Origin: Aristolochia californica
Lineage: Eukaryota > Streptophyta > Magnoliopsida > Piperales > Aristolochiaceae
DNA: 64,000 bases
NCBI GenBank assembly: GCA_029961685.1
Contig: JARWKL010000008.1
Location: 40,378,821-40,442,820, forward strand
Reading direction: 5' to 3'
In this document: positions 34,454-46,439 of the stretch, piece after piece
Numbering within the stretch: the stretch's first letter is position 1
Layout of the letters: the number at the start of each line of letters is the position of its first letter
Translations under genes and position numbers: made by a program
Notes under the pieces: generated by a model
Database searches by the model: none
What the model was told of the DNA's origin: nothing
Seen by the model: only the letters and a program-made list of their open reading frames with translations

Positions 34454-35818
34454 TTAAGGAGGTCGAAAATAGACTAAGACAGAGAAGAATGTCTGCATGG
34501 CGGTGAGAAAAAGGAGGACGATGGCTGCAACAACAGAAATAATTGCCCAAGGGTTACCAATGTAATCATTTATTAGATTTGCCTTCCATATATTGATCCT
34601 ACCCTTACAATATAGTCTTAGTCTTTGGCATACGCGAGGAAGGAAATCGTTTTTGTGTTGGGAATAGAAAATGTTGGTGCTCAATCCATTGAAAAGGGAA
34701 GCTACTTCTTCCTCTGATCCCAACGTTTGTTCAAGAATCCCGTGGCGATTGAGTATGTCAACGTCCTCTGCTGTGTTAATGATGAAGTCCATGAAAATCC
34801 CGTAACCGGTGAAATATGCTCCAACGTTAGGATGACATTGCTCCCAAGCAATCAGGTTCCGTAATAGAACTTCAGTGTAGTTATCAACATGTAAATATGG
34901 GATCTCCAGGACACCTCTATGGAAGGTAATATTTGAGAATCCAGTAGTTTTCTTCTTCTTAAACTTTATTCCTGCATCTCGGAGTCTTCTAGCACAAGGA
35001 ATAGGTAATATGGTGCGTGGTCGTTTTGATGGAGAAGAGACATAGATCGGATCAAGACTGTGTGAGAGAAATGGACTTTTCGATCCTTGTTGTCTGAGAA
35101 GGTAGTTGGTTGGAAGGAGATGATAGTGAATTAAATGAAGCAAATGATGAATCTGGTTTGGGTGCATTGGATCAACCTTGTGGTTGAACTCCAAAAACTC
35201 ATCAAAGAAAGAAAGGCAAAGGTCCTTTAAGGGGGGGTATTGAGAACGATTAAGGTCTAGCATATCGTAAATTTTTTGAAGGGCAAAGAAAGGAATTTGA
35301 TTCTGAACGAGGAGCATGTCCGTGCACAATTCACGGAATCCAATGGAACAAGTTTGATCCTCTTGTGGTGTCAGTCTGCCTTCGAAAAATAAGAGTAGCA
35401 CATCATGTATGTGGCAACAACTCAATACCAAAGCAATCAAACACTCCAAGTCTACCTTGATTTTGACGAGGTAACACTCGCTTATTCTCTCCCTCATTTG
35501 TTTCATAGCCGAGAGGTAACGCTCAAAAGTGTTGTTACCATTGCGAGAGAGGATTGATTTCATATGTGCTAGCTTGTGTTCATCCAACTTCATGACGATT
35601 CCAAAGTACTGATACCGACAATCGTAGAGCTGCGGTTTGAGCTTATAAATACGTTCTGGAACGGCGTAGATGGTGGTGGTTGGGTTCTGACCAACCAATG
35701 GTTGGAACTCAGAATTGAAGTAATCTAGAAGTTGCCTATCGAAACCTTCAATTCCTTCTGCGCCAGTTCCATGAAAATGAATATTGAGAAAGTGAGTAAC
35801 CTCTGTGCCAATGTTCAT
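34454..35818 (-). CDS. DUF247 (UPF0481) membrane protein, class 1, near-identical duplicate
   Basis: A 454-residue frame, the unit 2 partner of 10447-11811. About five residues differ by eye: two in the first 20 residues, one in the CCHIHDV stretch, one in DPMHPNQ, and one in the last ten. All DUF247 blocks and the C-terminal helix are kept. An upstream exon at 35925-36021 could be joined in frame through the GAAG|GT pair at 35925/35924 and 35746/35745. TATATAAATA at 36165-36174 is a possible TATA box. The near-identity, with no damage in either copy, suggests a young duplication or gene conversion. Function unknown. Confidence 0.88.
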   Translation of the reverse strand: MNIGTEVTHFLNIHFHGTGAEGIEGFDRQLLDYFNSEFQPLVGQNPTTTIYAVPERIYKLKPQLYDCRYQYFGIVMKLDEHKLAHMKSILSRNGNNTFERYLSAMKQMRERISECYLVKIKVDLECLIALVLSCCHIHDVLLLFFEGRLTPQEDQTCSIGFRELCTDMLLVQNQIPFFALQKIYDMLDLNRSQYPPLKDLCLSFFDEFLEFNHKVDPMHPNQIHHLLHLIHYHLLPTNYLLRQQGSKSPFLSHSLDPIYVSSPSKRPRTILPIPCARRLRDAGIKFKKKKTTGFSNITFHRGVLEIPYLHVDNYTEVLLRNLIAWEQCHPNVGAYFTGYGIFMDFIINTAEDVDILNRHGILEQTLGSEEEVASLFNGLSTNIFYSQHKNDFLPRVCQRLRLYCKGRINIWKANLINDYIGNPWAIISVVAAIVLLFLTAMQTFFSVLVYFRPP

Positions 35819-35924
35819 GATAAATCGCTGAAAAAAGGAAAATGTTGAGATTAAAGGGACAATATCGATTTAAAGGGACAAGAGGCCCCCGGATTTGATG
35901 TTATCCAAGAGTGCCTACGGAAAC

Positions 35925-36021
35925 CTTCTATTTCAATTGAAGGATCTCCAGGGTCTTCAATCCGTGAGCTGACAGCATCTTGGGCCGTTGAAGAGCTGTT
36001 CTCTTTCATGTTTTCTGCCAT
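35925..36021 (-). other. Upstream duplicate of the N-terminal coding segment (candidate exon 1)
   Basis: MAENMKENSSST to PSIEIEG, as at 11948-12044. Unlike that copy, the unspliced frame stops soon after because about 30 bp of pyrimidine-rich sequence has been lost before the main ATG. Confidence 0.5.
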
Positions 36022-36460
36022 GGAAAAATTATAGGTCATTTCAATTCAAACGGACAAGCAGACATAAAAACTGAATCGAAAACTGAGGGGGAAGTTCTTA
36101 TCTTACTGACAACAGAATTCGATAAGAGTAACCTGTGAACGGATTTCAAGAGAAATCTAGCAGCTATATAAATAGTTCAAGAGAAATGAAAGTAGTCTGT
36201 TATAGAAGAAAGAGAGAGAATAAACTTTTGGCTTTCAATTTATTCACGTAAAGAATTACATTCTTCAGTTGGTGTAAGACTGAAAGAAACTTCAAAATCA
36301 ATCTCTCTCTACAACTCAAAAGGATAAACTTCTGACTTTTAATTTTTTTCACGTAAGGTACCTTTAGCATTGATTTATGATTGAGTGTTTTTCTATTTAT
36401 AAGCTCTTCCATTTATTCATTCATTTATTCATTCACTCATTCATGGTGGCTTAAATTTTC
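36022..36460. promoter_or_regulatory. Class-1 DUF247 promoter region
   Basis: Minus-strand TATA-like sequence at 36165-36174. The following 190 bp upstream (to 36360) matches the flanks at 3955-4150 and 12180-12370, including GAGAGAATAAACTTTTGGC. At about 36390 it changes to copia leader DNA. Confidence 0.45.
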
Positions 36461-36463
36461 TCT

Positions 36464-37860
36464 CCGTATTAGAGCAAACAGTATGATTCTGAGGAGGTTG
36501 ATCTCAAAGCTTCACACTATTCATTGATGGATTTCTTACACCGCCTCTTCAATTTCTTAGTGATAACCCATCCATAATAAATCCATCTTTTGAAGAATGG
36601 GAGCTTAGAGACCAGTTACTTGTTAGTTGGTTCAATACTAAAATGGTTGCAGAAGCCATTTGTTATGTGGTTGGACTTAAGACTTAAAGAGTTGTATGAC
36701 AAAAATGTCAAATTATTTTAAAAAAAATCAGTCAAAGGTATGTGAAATGCACTTATGTAAAACATTATAAACAATTAACAAGATAAAAGATCATACATTG
36801 AATGACTATGTCACAAAATTCAAAGGACTGTGTGACACTTTAGCGGCCATGCGAAGTCCTACTTCAAAAAAGGACAAATCTTTTTGGCTTGTCCATGGCT
36901 TAAATGCCCCATATGAATCCTTTGTCACAATAGTGCTTGCTCGACCTCCGTGCCAACTTATGAAGTAGTTCTACCAGTACTATAGAGTCATGATTTTGAG
37001 ATAAGCCAAAAACTGAAACTCGTGGTATGTAGAAATGTTTGATGATATGGATGGTGACGATGGAAGTAACCCATTCGACTAGAACATTTGTTTCCATCAT
37101 ATAATAGTGCATTTTATACAAGAAAATAACACAATTAATGAGTAGGTGTTATAAAAAACAAGTACTATATATAACAAGCGAAAGAAACAAGTACTATAGA
37201 GTCATGATCTTGAGATAAGCCAAAAACTTGGAAATTCATTCTCTACCAAGCTGGTGAACAAAACATCTATCAACAAGTCATCAAGGAGTAAAGGCAACAA
37301 CTGATCTTTCAACAAAAAATTAGGTAAGTCCTCAAAACATAACACCTTCACCCAATCTGGAAATAACACATTTGGTTAGTTCAACTATAGGAAGCAATAA
37401 TCATCCACCGCCTCATCAAACGGGATTTACTATCAAGTTTGTCACAAACCCAATTACACTAATTATACGTTCTGGCATCGGTTTAATCACAAGTATAAAG
37501 CTAGAAAATATTCTAAGTGGTTTAGCAGCTCTCACCATCTTAGAATCAAAATAAGACTCACAATGGTCACCTGATACTAATGCTAAATCCAACATGATCA
37601 AACAATCCAGGAATGTCTCCAACCTATCTCCTTATATAAATTCAAAGAACGTATGAATAGGAGATGGTACTCTCTATTGAAGGAAAATGAGTTCAACTGC
37701 CATCTTCTACGGATTCCTTTTACCTTAATAATGTGCTTCTAGTTTCACAAATAAAAAAAATCTCATCTCAGTTTCAAAATTTACAAAAGATTATAATTTC
37801 TATATGGAGTTTCAACAAAATTGTTTTCATGGAAGGAATCAAAGAATGGAATACTTCATT
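36464..37860 (+). mobile_element. Ty1/copia remnant, gag part
   Basis: Degenerate primer site (CCGTATTAGAGC, 36463-36474), then a copia gag in pieces (36520-37000), then protease-adjacent DNA like 13030-13680. It ends where the nested LTR element starts. Stops and frameshifts throughout. Confidence 0.65.
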
Positions 37861-38722
37861 GACTTTTTATAATCAGATTACAAGAAACTCTATTTATAAT
37901 AGAGGAAAGTAGTATAGTCCAATTACAAATAGACTACCCTTGTCCCAATTACACCTAAACTCTAACACTTAAAGATAACTCCTAACATAATTAAATAACT
38001 CAATATAAATAGAAGACTAACATGACTAAAACACCTTTAAACTGAAACTCCTCTATGAGACCTGCTTCCATAATAATTTTAGCTCTGTAAGACTTCTTAT
38101 TGTGTAAGACTCTTCACGTGATCATGGTGGGTCCATATCTTATGAGCTTGGGCCAATCTTCTAACACTCTTGGATATGTGGGCTTTCCTTGGTCTTATGG
38201 GCTTGGGCCCATCTTCCAACACACTTGGATATGTGGGCCTTCCTTGGTATTGTGTGCTTGGGCCTATCTTCCGACACTCCCCTTCAAGCTGGGGGTGAGA
38301 GAACATCATGAACTCCCAGTTTGCTACAAATGGTGCATAAGATCTTCTCGTATAAAATGGCAGTCCTCCATATCTTCCAACACTCCCCCTCATGTTGGTG
38401 CTCTCTTCCATGAGGCCCAACTGGCATAAGAAAAGTGAGCGTAAAATCACTCGAAGTCGTATGACATCGCTCCATACTCCAGTCATAACTCATGTTGGAT
38501 GTAGGGCACACTCCTACCATTTGTAGGTAGTGGCACTCCTATCTTTTGCAGGTAGTCGGTCTATACGCAATGCTCAGAAGTGTAGTAAAAACTCCTCCAT
38601 CACCGTGTCCCTCCACAAAACAATGACTCTCAAGTGATAGGAGTAATAAATACCAATTAAGAGGGGTATAACATAGATGTAGTAATAAGCTCCTCCATCA
38701 CGGTATAACATAAATGTAGTAA
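37861..38722 (-). mobile_element. Non-autonomous LTR element, second copy, left part
   Basis: The left LTR (37861-38276) has lost about 23 bp of its outer end together with about 100 bp of flanking copia DNA, so the left target duplication is gone. The interior follows to about 38722, where other DNA interrupts it. Confidence 0.75.
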
Positions 38723-39546
38723 TAGAGAACCTCTAGTGTGAAAGAGAAGCTGAAATCAACAATGCAGAAGCTTATTAGGTAGAGGAGTTCCCTTGTGTAC
38801 GTAGACATGATTTGAGACTTACAGCAGCATATGTTGTGGTTGGTTGAATATTTAATATTGTTCTTGCGGTCCAATTGCAGGCTTCTGCTCTTGTCTTGGC
38901 CTGTGTTTCCATTTGATTAAGGACAAGTTGAAGTGGTGATATGGGACTTAGATCAGCAGATGCTTTGGTTGGTTGAATATTTAATAAATTGTTCTCGAGG
39001 TCCAATTGCAGGTTTTTGATAAAACAAAGAGCTGGTCTTAGTCTTTGTTACTAACTCCTGATTTTGTCTACTGCTAGTTTATATATATACGTGGATTTTG
39101 TCTACCTAGGATATGTTTAGATTTCCAACTAAGAAAGACTTAAATGAAGATTGCAGCAGTTTTATTAATTGCAGTAGATGGTCTGTCATGAAAGAGTAGG
39201 TGAAAGGATACTTTCGTTACTTTGTGTCATGGTAAAATAATGTTTACTGGGGAAGGTATCTTTGCCATTTTAAATAACAATAGTACAGAGTTGTGTTATC
39301 ATCATAATTGGTCAGGATAGCTTGGAGTCTACTTGTTTATTTATCAGGTTAGAAATGAATACCTGTGGTCAGAACCTTTGAGTTTGGGTTAGGTTCGGCT
39401 ACCCACATTAAACAATGTTAAAAGAATAGAGAAAAGAGATGGATCCAAGGTTAACATTCCAAGTAAAAAAAGTAAATGCTTCATATAAACAGAAGATGAA
39501 ATCAAATACATTTTATTACATAAAGAAATGAAGCTTCCAAACCCTT
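38723..39546. repeat. Start of an inserted segment; dispersed GGTTGGTTGAATATTTAAT repeat
   Basis: Begins GAGAACCTCTAGTGTG, as at about 50935. The GGTTGGTTGAATATTTAAT unit occurs at about 38838 and 38970 (spacing about 130 bp), each followed by GTCCAATTGCAGG. Related pairs are at 51050, 55745 and 57380. From 39290 it is DUF247 3' flank. No gene. Confidence 0.55.
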
Positions 39547-40457
39547 TTAAGGAGGTCGAAAATAGGCAAAGGCAGCGAAGAATGTCTGCGTCGCGGTAAG
39601 AAAAAGGAGGACGATGGCTGCAACAACAGAAATAATAGCCCAAGGGCTACCAAAGTAATCATTTATCAGATTTGCCTTCCATATATTGAACTTATCCTGA
39701 CAGTATTTGTTTAGTTCTTCGCATACGCTCGGAAGTAAATCGTTTTCGTCTGCAACATAGAAAATGTTGGTGCTCAACCCATTGAAAACGGAAGCTACTT
39801 CTTCCTCTGATCCCAACGTTTGATCAAGAATTCCGAGGCGATTGAGTATGTCAACATCCTCTGCTGTGTTAATGATGAAGTCCATGAAAATCCAGTAACC
39901 GGTGAAATATGCTCCAACGTTAGGATGACATTGCTCCCAAGCAATCAGGTTCCGTAATAGAACTTCAGTGGAGTTATCAACATGTAAATATGGGATCTCC
40001 AGGACACCTCTATCGAAGGTAATATTTGAAAATCCAGTAGTTTTCTTCTTCTTAAACTTGATTCCAGCTTCTTGGAGTCTTTCTAGCACAAGGAATAGGT
40101 GATATGGCGCGTGGTTGTTTTGATGGATAAGGGACAGAGATCGGAAGTTGAAGACTGTGTGAGGGAAGTGAACTTGTCGATCCTTGTTGTTTGAGGAAGT
40201 AGTTGGGTGGAAGGAGATGATAGTGAACTAAATGAAGCAAATGGTGGATTTGGTCTGGACCTATTGGATCAACCTGCTGGTTGAGCTCAAAAAATGCCTT
40301 GAAGAAATAAAGGCAAAGGTTCGTTAAAGAGGGGTACAGATAACGATTAAGGTTTAGCATATCGTAAATTTTTTGAAGGGCAAAGAAAGGAATTTGACTC
40401 TGAACGAGGAGCATGTCCGTGCCACAATTCATTCAATCCAGTGGAACAAGATAGATC
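39547..40457 (-). pseudogene. DUF247 relic, 5'-truncated and frameshifted
   Basis: Two overlapping frames (39547-40089 and 40052-40432) together cover the class-1 protein from DMLLVQSQIPFF to YFRPP. The frame breaks near 40080 (an extra T in TTTCTAGCAC) and again near 40420. It begins abruptly in GATAGATCCACTTG, the same breakpoint as in 19462-19690. It lies inside the interrupted LTR element. Confidence 0.85.
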
Positions 40458-41062
40458 CACTTGTTTTGAATAGATTTAAGGATAAATTTATGTAGGAGGA
40501 TGAGTCAGAAGGACCACACACCATGTCATGTATCCGAATCTTGAAGGCGACAATTTTTGCAACACTAGCCCCTGCAAGTATTAATTCTTCTTATTTTGAT
40601 CTTTACTATCACTCTTTTATTGCTTGTTTTTCGGTTTGTGACAATCGACCTTAATATGCTCCTATTTCTTACAATAGTTACAAATCAAGTTGTCATGTCT
40701 AGATTTTGATCTAGACCTTTGTCTGTTGCCTACCAGAATCCCACTTCTTGGACACCCCCCTCTCAAGTAAAGCATCTCTTTGATTAGAGTTTGAAGTCCC
40801 CAGATGCACTAACAAGTTGATTATCAAATATTTTTAAAATTTTGTTTTATTTTTAAATGATAGATAAAATAGTGGAATGGATAGTTGAATAAAATTATGA
40901 ACCCATTTACATGCTTTAGAATAAGTTGATAAATGATTATTATCACTATTCATGGACCAAACATAAACTCTTAATACATTCATAAATTCAACTTCTATTT
41001 CTGTTGTGGAGGTCGAAAATAGGAATAAACAGAGAAAAAGCTCTGCAACCTATAGATAAACA
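40458..41062. other. Flank of a lost divergent DUF247 copy
   Basis: About 40600-41030 matches the 3' flank of the divergent genes. 40985-41035 retains their last few codons (TGGAGGTCGAAAATAGG) and then breaks. The LTR element resumes near 41063. Confidence 0.6.
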
Positions 41063-43109
41063 TGGTAATGCTTGTCATTCACAAGACAACGATAAAAGAT
41101 CCATAGGTGTATATCTATAAAAAAGTCTCAATGGACTTAAAACACCCATATGTATATATATATATATGAACTTAAACTCCCAACCGGAGCAACACGCAAA
41201 AGGTTGGCCCAAAGATGTATGTGAAAGTCAAATAAATGATGGTAAGAGTAAGGTTGTCAAATAACTAATAGGTAATAGGTAAAGAGGAAGATATGATGCT
41301 GAGGTCACCACTTCTTCAATAATAATGTCTCATCCATAGAGACATAATAGTTGCAGCTGAAATGGGCCTGAGCCCATATAACACGAACCAAAATAATAAA
41401 AATCCTTGCAAAATTACCCTTGAAATATAATAGTTGCAGCTGAAATGGGTCTAGGCCCATATAACATGAACCAAAATAATAAAAATCTTTATAAAATTAC
41501 CCTTGAAATAATCCGATGCGAGTATCTCCACCAAATAATATGTTGCGAATACCTTAAAATAATAATCCAGCCGGAGAAATAGAATCGAGTCGAGCTGAGT
41601 CAGGTATTACCAATAATTACCTCAATTATTATTGCGAGTCAGGATTCTTGGTCTTCAATTTTATTTGCTGCAAAAATTTCTTTTTAGATGCAAAAGCTTC
41701 ATCTTTTGTGCTCCCCCTTTCTTGAATATTTTGGTCACATAAAATTGACCACAAAATATGGAAGAAAATACCACTTTCTTGTACTTCTTGTACTTCTACC
41801 CTTCAAACTGGGAGGTAATAGCAGTGATCCCAACTTGAACCAAATAACATAGATGTAGTAATAAGAAGGGGGAGAAAGGTAACCGAAAAAGGGGTAAGTA
41901 AGATATTTTCTTGATATAGTTGATCCATAATAGCAACTCAAAAAGTGACGCAAAATAATCAGCTTAAATTTGGATATTTCAATGCAACAGGATACCAGCA
42001 TGACCTTTGATTCTTCCAATGCGATTATATCTTTAAATATAGATCAGATAGATATGAAACTTTCTCCTTCTGAAAATAGACTTAAATACCTTTCATCCAA
42101 ATATAACTTTAATTCATAAAATATACTTCTTTTGAGTTATGTAATCTGATAGATTTCGGTCTCTGTAATCTAGCCGCACTAAGAACTCTTTCCCCTTTTA
42201 TCAGCATAACCATTGACTCTTCCATGATCAATATCTCCATATAAAAAAACTCAGATAGAGAATTGGTTGAATTAGTAAGAAAATACACTTACAAATCTTT
42301 TTTTTGATATATAATTCTTCATATAAAGTCTCGTTCTTGATAGCATAAAATAACTTGGGAGTTGAAGCTTTTTACTGCTGCTCAAACTTCTTTTGTAATG
42401 TGACCTTTGGTGCTTAAAATATCAATTTCTCTTTAAGATAACTCCGATTGCAAAAAATTATTTTTTTTTGGAAAGTATACTCGAATATCTTTTCATCAAT
42501 ATATAATATACAATATACTAAAGCTCAGTATAGAGGTTATAACTCAAATAAAATAACTGGTATAGGGACTAAAAAGAGAAAAAAAAGATAAATACAAACC
42601 TAAACTGCTAGAGATAATAGATCAGAAAAGAATCACATAATCTCTATGGGTTGACGGAGTCAACTCACAGAACCTGCTCTGATACCATGTTGAATTTATG
42701 GAAAAGAAAAATACTTCATTGACTTTTGATAATTAGAGTACACGAACCTCTATTTATAATAGAGGAAAGTAGTAGAGTCCAATTACACCCAAACTTTAAC
42801 ACTTAAAGATAAGTCCCAATATAATTAAATAACTCAATATAAATAGAAGACTAACATGACTAAAATATCTCTAAACTGAAACTCCTCTATGAGACCTACT
42901 TCCATAATAATTTTAGCTCTGTATGACTTCTTATTGTGTAAGACTCCTCACGTGATCATAGTGGGTCCATATCAGATGGGCTTGGGCCCATCTTCTAACA
43001 CACTTGGATATGTGGACCTTCCTTGGTCTTATGAGCTTGGGCCCATCTTCCAACACACTAGGATATGTAGGCCTTTTTGGTCGTGTGGGCTTGGGCCTAT
43101 CTTCCAACA
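41063..43109 (-). mobile_element. Non-autonomous LTR element, second copy, right part
   Basis: Interior continuing to a well-kept primer site (GCTCTGATACCA, 42676-42687) and the right LTR (42688-43109, 422 bp, TGTTGAATT to CCAACA), followed by TTGTG (43110-43114). No coding frame is recognised. (TA)n near 41155. Confidence 0.8.
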
Positions 43110-43114
43110 TTGTG

Positions 43115-45000
43115 ACATCATAGACTCGGACATCCATATTCAACTTTGATTTCGTCCTTAGTCAGACAAAAATTTCATTCTAGTTTGAGTTCTATTTTAA
43201 ACACTTGTTTTAGTTGTCAAATGGCAAAACAAGCTAAATTATCTTTTGTTCATGTTGAACATAAAGCCTCTAAGCCACTTGAAGTATTACATTCTAGTTT
43301 GTCGGAACCCTCTCTTTTAATTCCTAAATTTTGATGTAAGTACTATATTACCTTTTTTATGATTGTTATAGGTTTTTTGTGTTGATTTTCAGGACTCCAT
43401 AGATTTAGCTCTTGGAGCAAAAGAGAGAGAGACCCATTGGGAGAAAACAGGAGGAAGAAGAAGTTATAGACTTAGCCAGACCCTTCCCCATAAGATATAT
43501 TTATAGGTATCAAAACTACCAATATTACAAGTATACCCTTCACCCTATAAGAGTGAAGAAGAGATAGAAAATATAAACTAATTATATCAGTGTCACCCTA
43601 ATTACATCATATATTCCAACATTTTGGATGTATCCTCTAAAGGCTAAACATGGACCCTTTGGAATGTTTGCTAAATTTAGGAATATGGTGGAAAATAAAT
43701 TCTCATGTAGGATAAAATTACTTCATTCAGATGGAGGAGGTGATTGCATAAGCTCACTTTTTAATGATTATTTAATTCAATATGGAATTCTTCAACATCT
43801 CTCTTGTTTTTATAGCCCAGGAAATAATGGAATAGCTGAAAGAAAGCATAGACACATAGTTGAAATAGGATTAACATTGTTATATGAAGGTAATGTTTCT
43901 AATAGTTTTTGGGTTGAAACTTTTCAAATTGAAAGATATTTGATTAATCGACTACCTATTGCTCCCTTACAAGGTAAAATTCCATACTCATTACTTCTAA
44001 ATACCTCTCCTGCTTATAATCATATTCATACTTTTGGATGTCTATGTTTCCTTGTATAAGACCATATAACAAAACCAATTTTTCTGGGATTTCATGATTC
44101 TTATAAAGGTTAATGATACTTTTGTCCTTCTTTAAACAAGTATTTTTTATTACTAGGCATGCTATTTTTTATGAATTATGTTTTCCTTATTCATCATCAA
44201 AAAAATTTAAAATTTCTAACCCCTTTACTGTTAGTGTAAAAGATTTCTTCGAAACATTACATAAAACACCTACCATTTGAACCACTCATTCATCCTTAGA
44301 TGAAATTTATGTTCATAACCCTCCAAACCTATCCCCAAGTACTTTGAGTCTAATTCAAACCCCCCATGACCTACTTCAAGACTCTCATCCAAATCTCCCC
44401 TTGACACCGGTCAGAATGAAATTGTCCTTCCTATTTACCCACCTCCTACATCTCTTCCTCCCCACCCTAATAACCATCTAATGATGACTAGAGCCAAGAG
44501 TAAGGTAGCTCCATCAACACTTCAAGCACATATAGTCACACATATATCTAATCCTATGTCCGATAAAGTTGCTCTTACACTTCTTCAATGGTTTGATTGC
44601 CATGAAACAAGAGTACCTTGCTCTTCAACAAAAAAATACTTGGGGAACTTGTACCTAAAAATTCTAATATTCATGTATCGATGGGTTTTTAAAACCAAAT
44701 TCAATATGGATGGGTCCGTACAAAAAATACAAAGTTCAACTTGTTATGCAAGGACATCGCCAACTTTTAGGAGTCGACTATGATCAAACATTTAGTCCTG
44801 TTGTCCGACCTCAAACAATTTCAATAGTACTTACCCTAGCCATCTATAATTGGACATTGCTTCAACTCAATGTTAACAATGCATTTCTTCAAGGATCTCT
44901 CAGTGAGGAAGTGTTTATGAGACAACCACTAGGTTTTAAAAGTTCCACCTTTCCAAACCATGTTTTTGGATCCCTCCACGTTCTCCTATCATTCTTCATC
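43115..45000 (+). mobile_element. Ty1/copia remnant, integrase to reverse transcriptase
   Basis: Pre-integrase segment (43120-43340), integrase core (43628-44059) with DGGGD and GIAERKH and no internal stop here, a C-terminal region (44060-44620), then an RVT_2-type reverse transcriptase start (44680-44950: KYKVQLVMQG, YDQTFSPVV, NNAFLQG) across a frameshift near 44720. It is cut off before the rest of the polymerase. It keeps more pol than the copy at 16764-18187. Confidence 0.8.
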
Positions 45001-45134
45001 TAAGTGGGGGTGGGCACGGGGACTGGTTCCCCGTGGAATCCGATCTGACCCTACCTGAAAAATCGGAGAATGGATTTTGTTTTCCTCTGTGCAGGACGGG
45101 GAAGGGATTCAGAAAAAATCCCGTTGGGTTTCGG
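45001..45134. repeat. Short GC-rich insertion at a DUF247 breakpoint
   Basis: Begins GTGGGGGTGGGCACGGGG and contains CGGGGAAGGG. This composition is seen in non-autonomous plant repeats. It sits between the copia fragment and the DUF247 relic and replaces that gene's last codons. Confidence 0.5.
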
Positions 45135-46245
45135 CAAAGGCAGAGAAGAATGTCTGTATCGCGGTGAGAAAAAGGAGGACGATGGCTGCAACAACAGAAA
45201 TAATTGCCCAAGGGTTACCACAGTAATCGTTTATTAAACTTAACCTCACAGTATTTGGTTAGTTTTTGGCATAAGCTAGGAAGGAAATCGTGTTTGTGTT
45301 GGGAATAGAAAACGTCGGTGCTCAACCCATTGAAAACGGAGGCTACTTCTTCCTCTGATCCCAACGTTTGTTCAAGAATTCCGTGGCGATTGAGTATGTC
45401 AACATCCTCTGCTGTGTTATTGAAGAAGTCCATGAAAATCCCGTAACCGGTGAAATATGCTCCAACGTTAGGATGACATTGCTCCCAAGCAATCAGGTTC
45501 CGTAATAGAACTTCAGTATAGTTATCAAGATGTAAATATGGGATCTCCAGGACACCTCTATGGAAGGTAATATTTGAGAATCCAGTAGTTTTCTTCTTAT
45601 TAAACTTTATTCCAGCATCTCGGAGTCTTCTAGCACAAGGAATAGGTGATATGATTCGTGGTTGTTTTGATGGAGAAGGGACATAGGTCGGAAGTTGAAG
45701 ACTGTGTGAGAGAAATAAACTTTTCGATCCTTCCTGTTTGAAGGGGTAGTTGGGTGGAAGGAGATGATAGTGAACTAAATGAAGCAAATGATGGATCTGG
45801 TCTGAGGGCATTGGTTCAACCTTTTGGTTGAACTGAAAAAACTCAAAGAAATAAAGAGAAAGGTCTATTAAGGAAGGGTAGAGAGAATGATCAAGGTCTA
45901 GCATATCAATGCAGTGGAAGATCCACTTGTGGTGTCAGTCTGCCTTAGAAAAATAAGAGTAGCACACCAAATATGTGGCAACAAGTCAATACCAAAGCAA
46001 TCAAACACTTGAAGTCTACCCTGATTTTGACGAGGTAACACTCGCTTATTCTCTCTCTCATTTGTTTCATAGCCGAGAGGTAACGCTCAAAAGCTGCGGT
46101 TGCCCTTACAAATATGTTCTGGAATGGCGTAGATGGTGGTGGTTGGGTTTCGAACAAACAATGGTTGGAACCCAGATTTGAAGTCATCTAGAAGTTGCCT
46201 ATCGAAACCTTCAATTCCTGCGCCAATTCCATGAAAATGAAAATT
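45135..46245 (-). pseudogene. DUF247 relic, class 1, rearranged
   Basis: Two main frames (45215-45904, 229 codons; 45945-46187, 80 codons) cover most of the protein, with deletions around the QIPFF block, an N-terminal deletion joining TAAFERYL to the start region, and loss of the codons for INIWKANL-like sequence near 45230. The C-terminal FRPP is lost into the GC-rich insertion. Not functional. Confidence 0.85.
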
Positions 46246-46329
46246 AAGAAAGTGAGCAAAAAGGAAAATGTTGAGATATCGATTTAAAGGGATAAGAGGC
46301 GCCCGGATTTAATGTTATCCAAGTGTGGC

Positions 46330-46428
46330 TACGGAAACCTTCGAATGAAGGTCTTCCAAACGATATCCAGGGTCTTCAATGCGTGAGCTGCCAGCATCTT
46401 GGGCCACTGAAGAGCTGTTCTCTTTCAT
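46330..46428 (-). pseudogene. Upstream N-terminal duplicate of the DUF247 relic
   Basis: MKENSSSVAQDA and following residues match the other candidate first exons, but the MAE start is lost and small deletions put the AAG|GT in a different phase. Confidence 0.5.
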
Positions 46429-46439
46429 GGAAAAATTAT

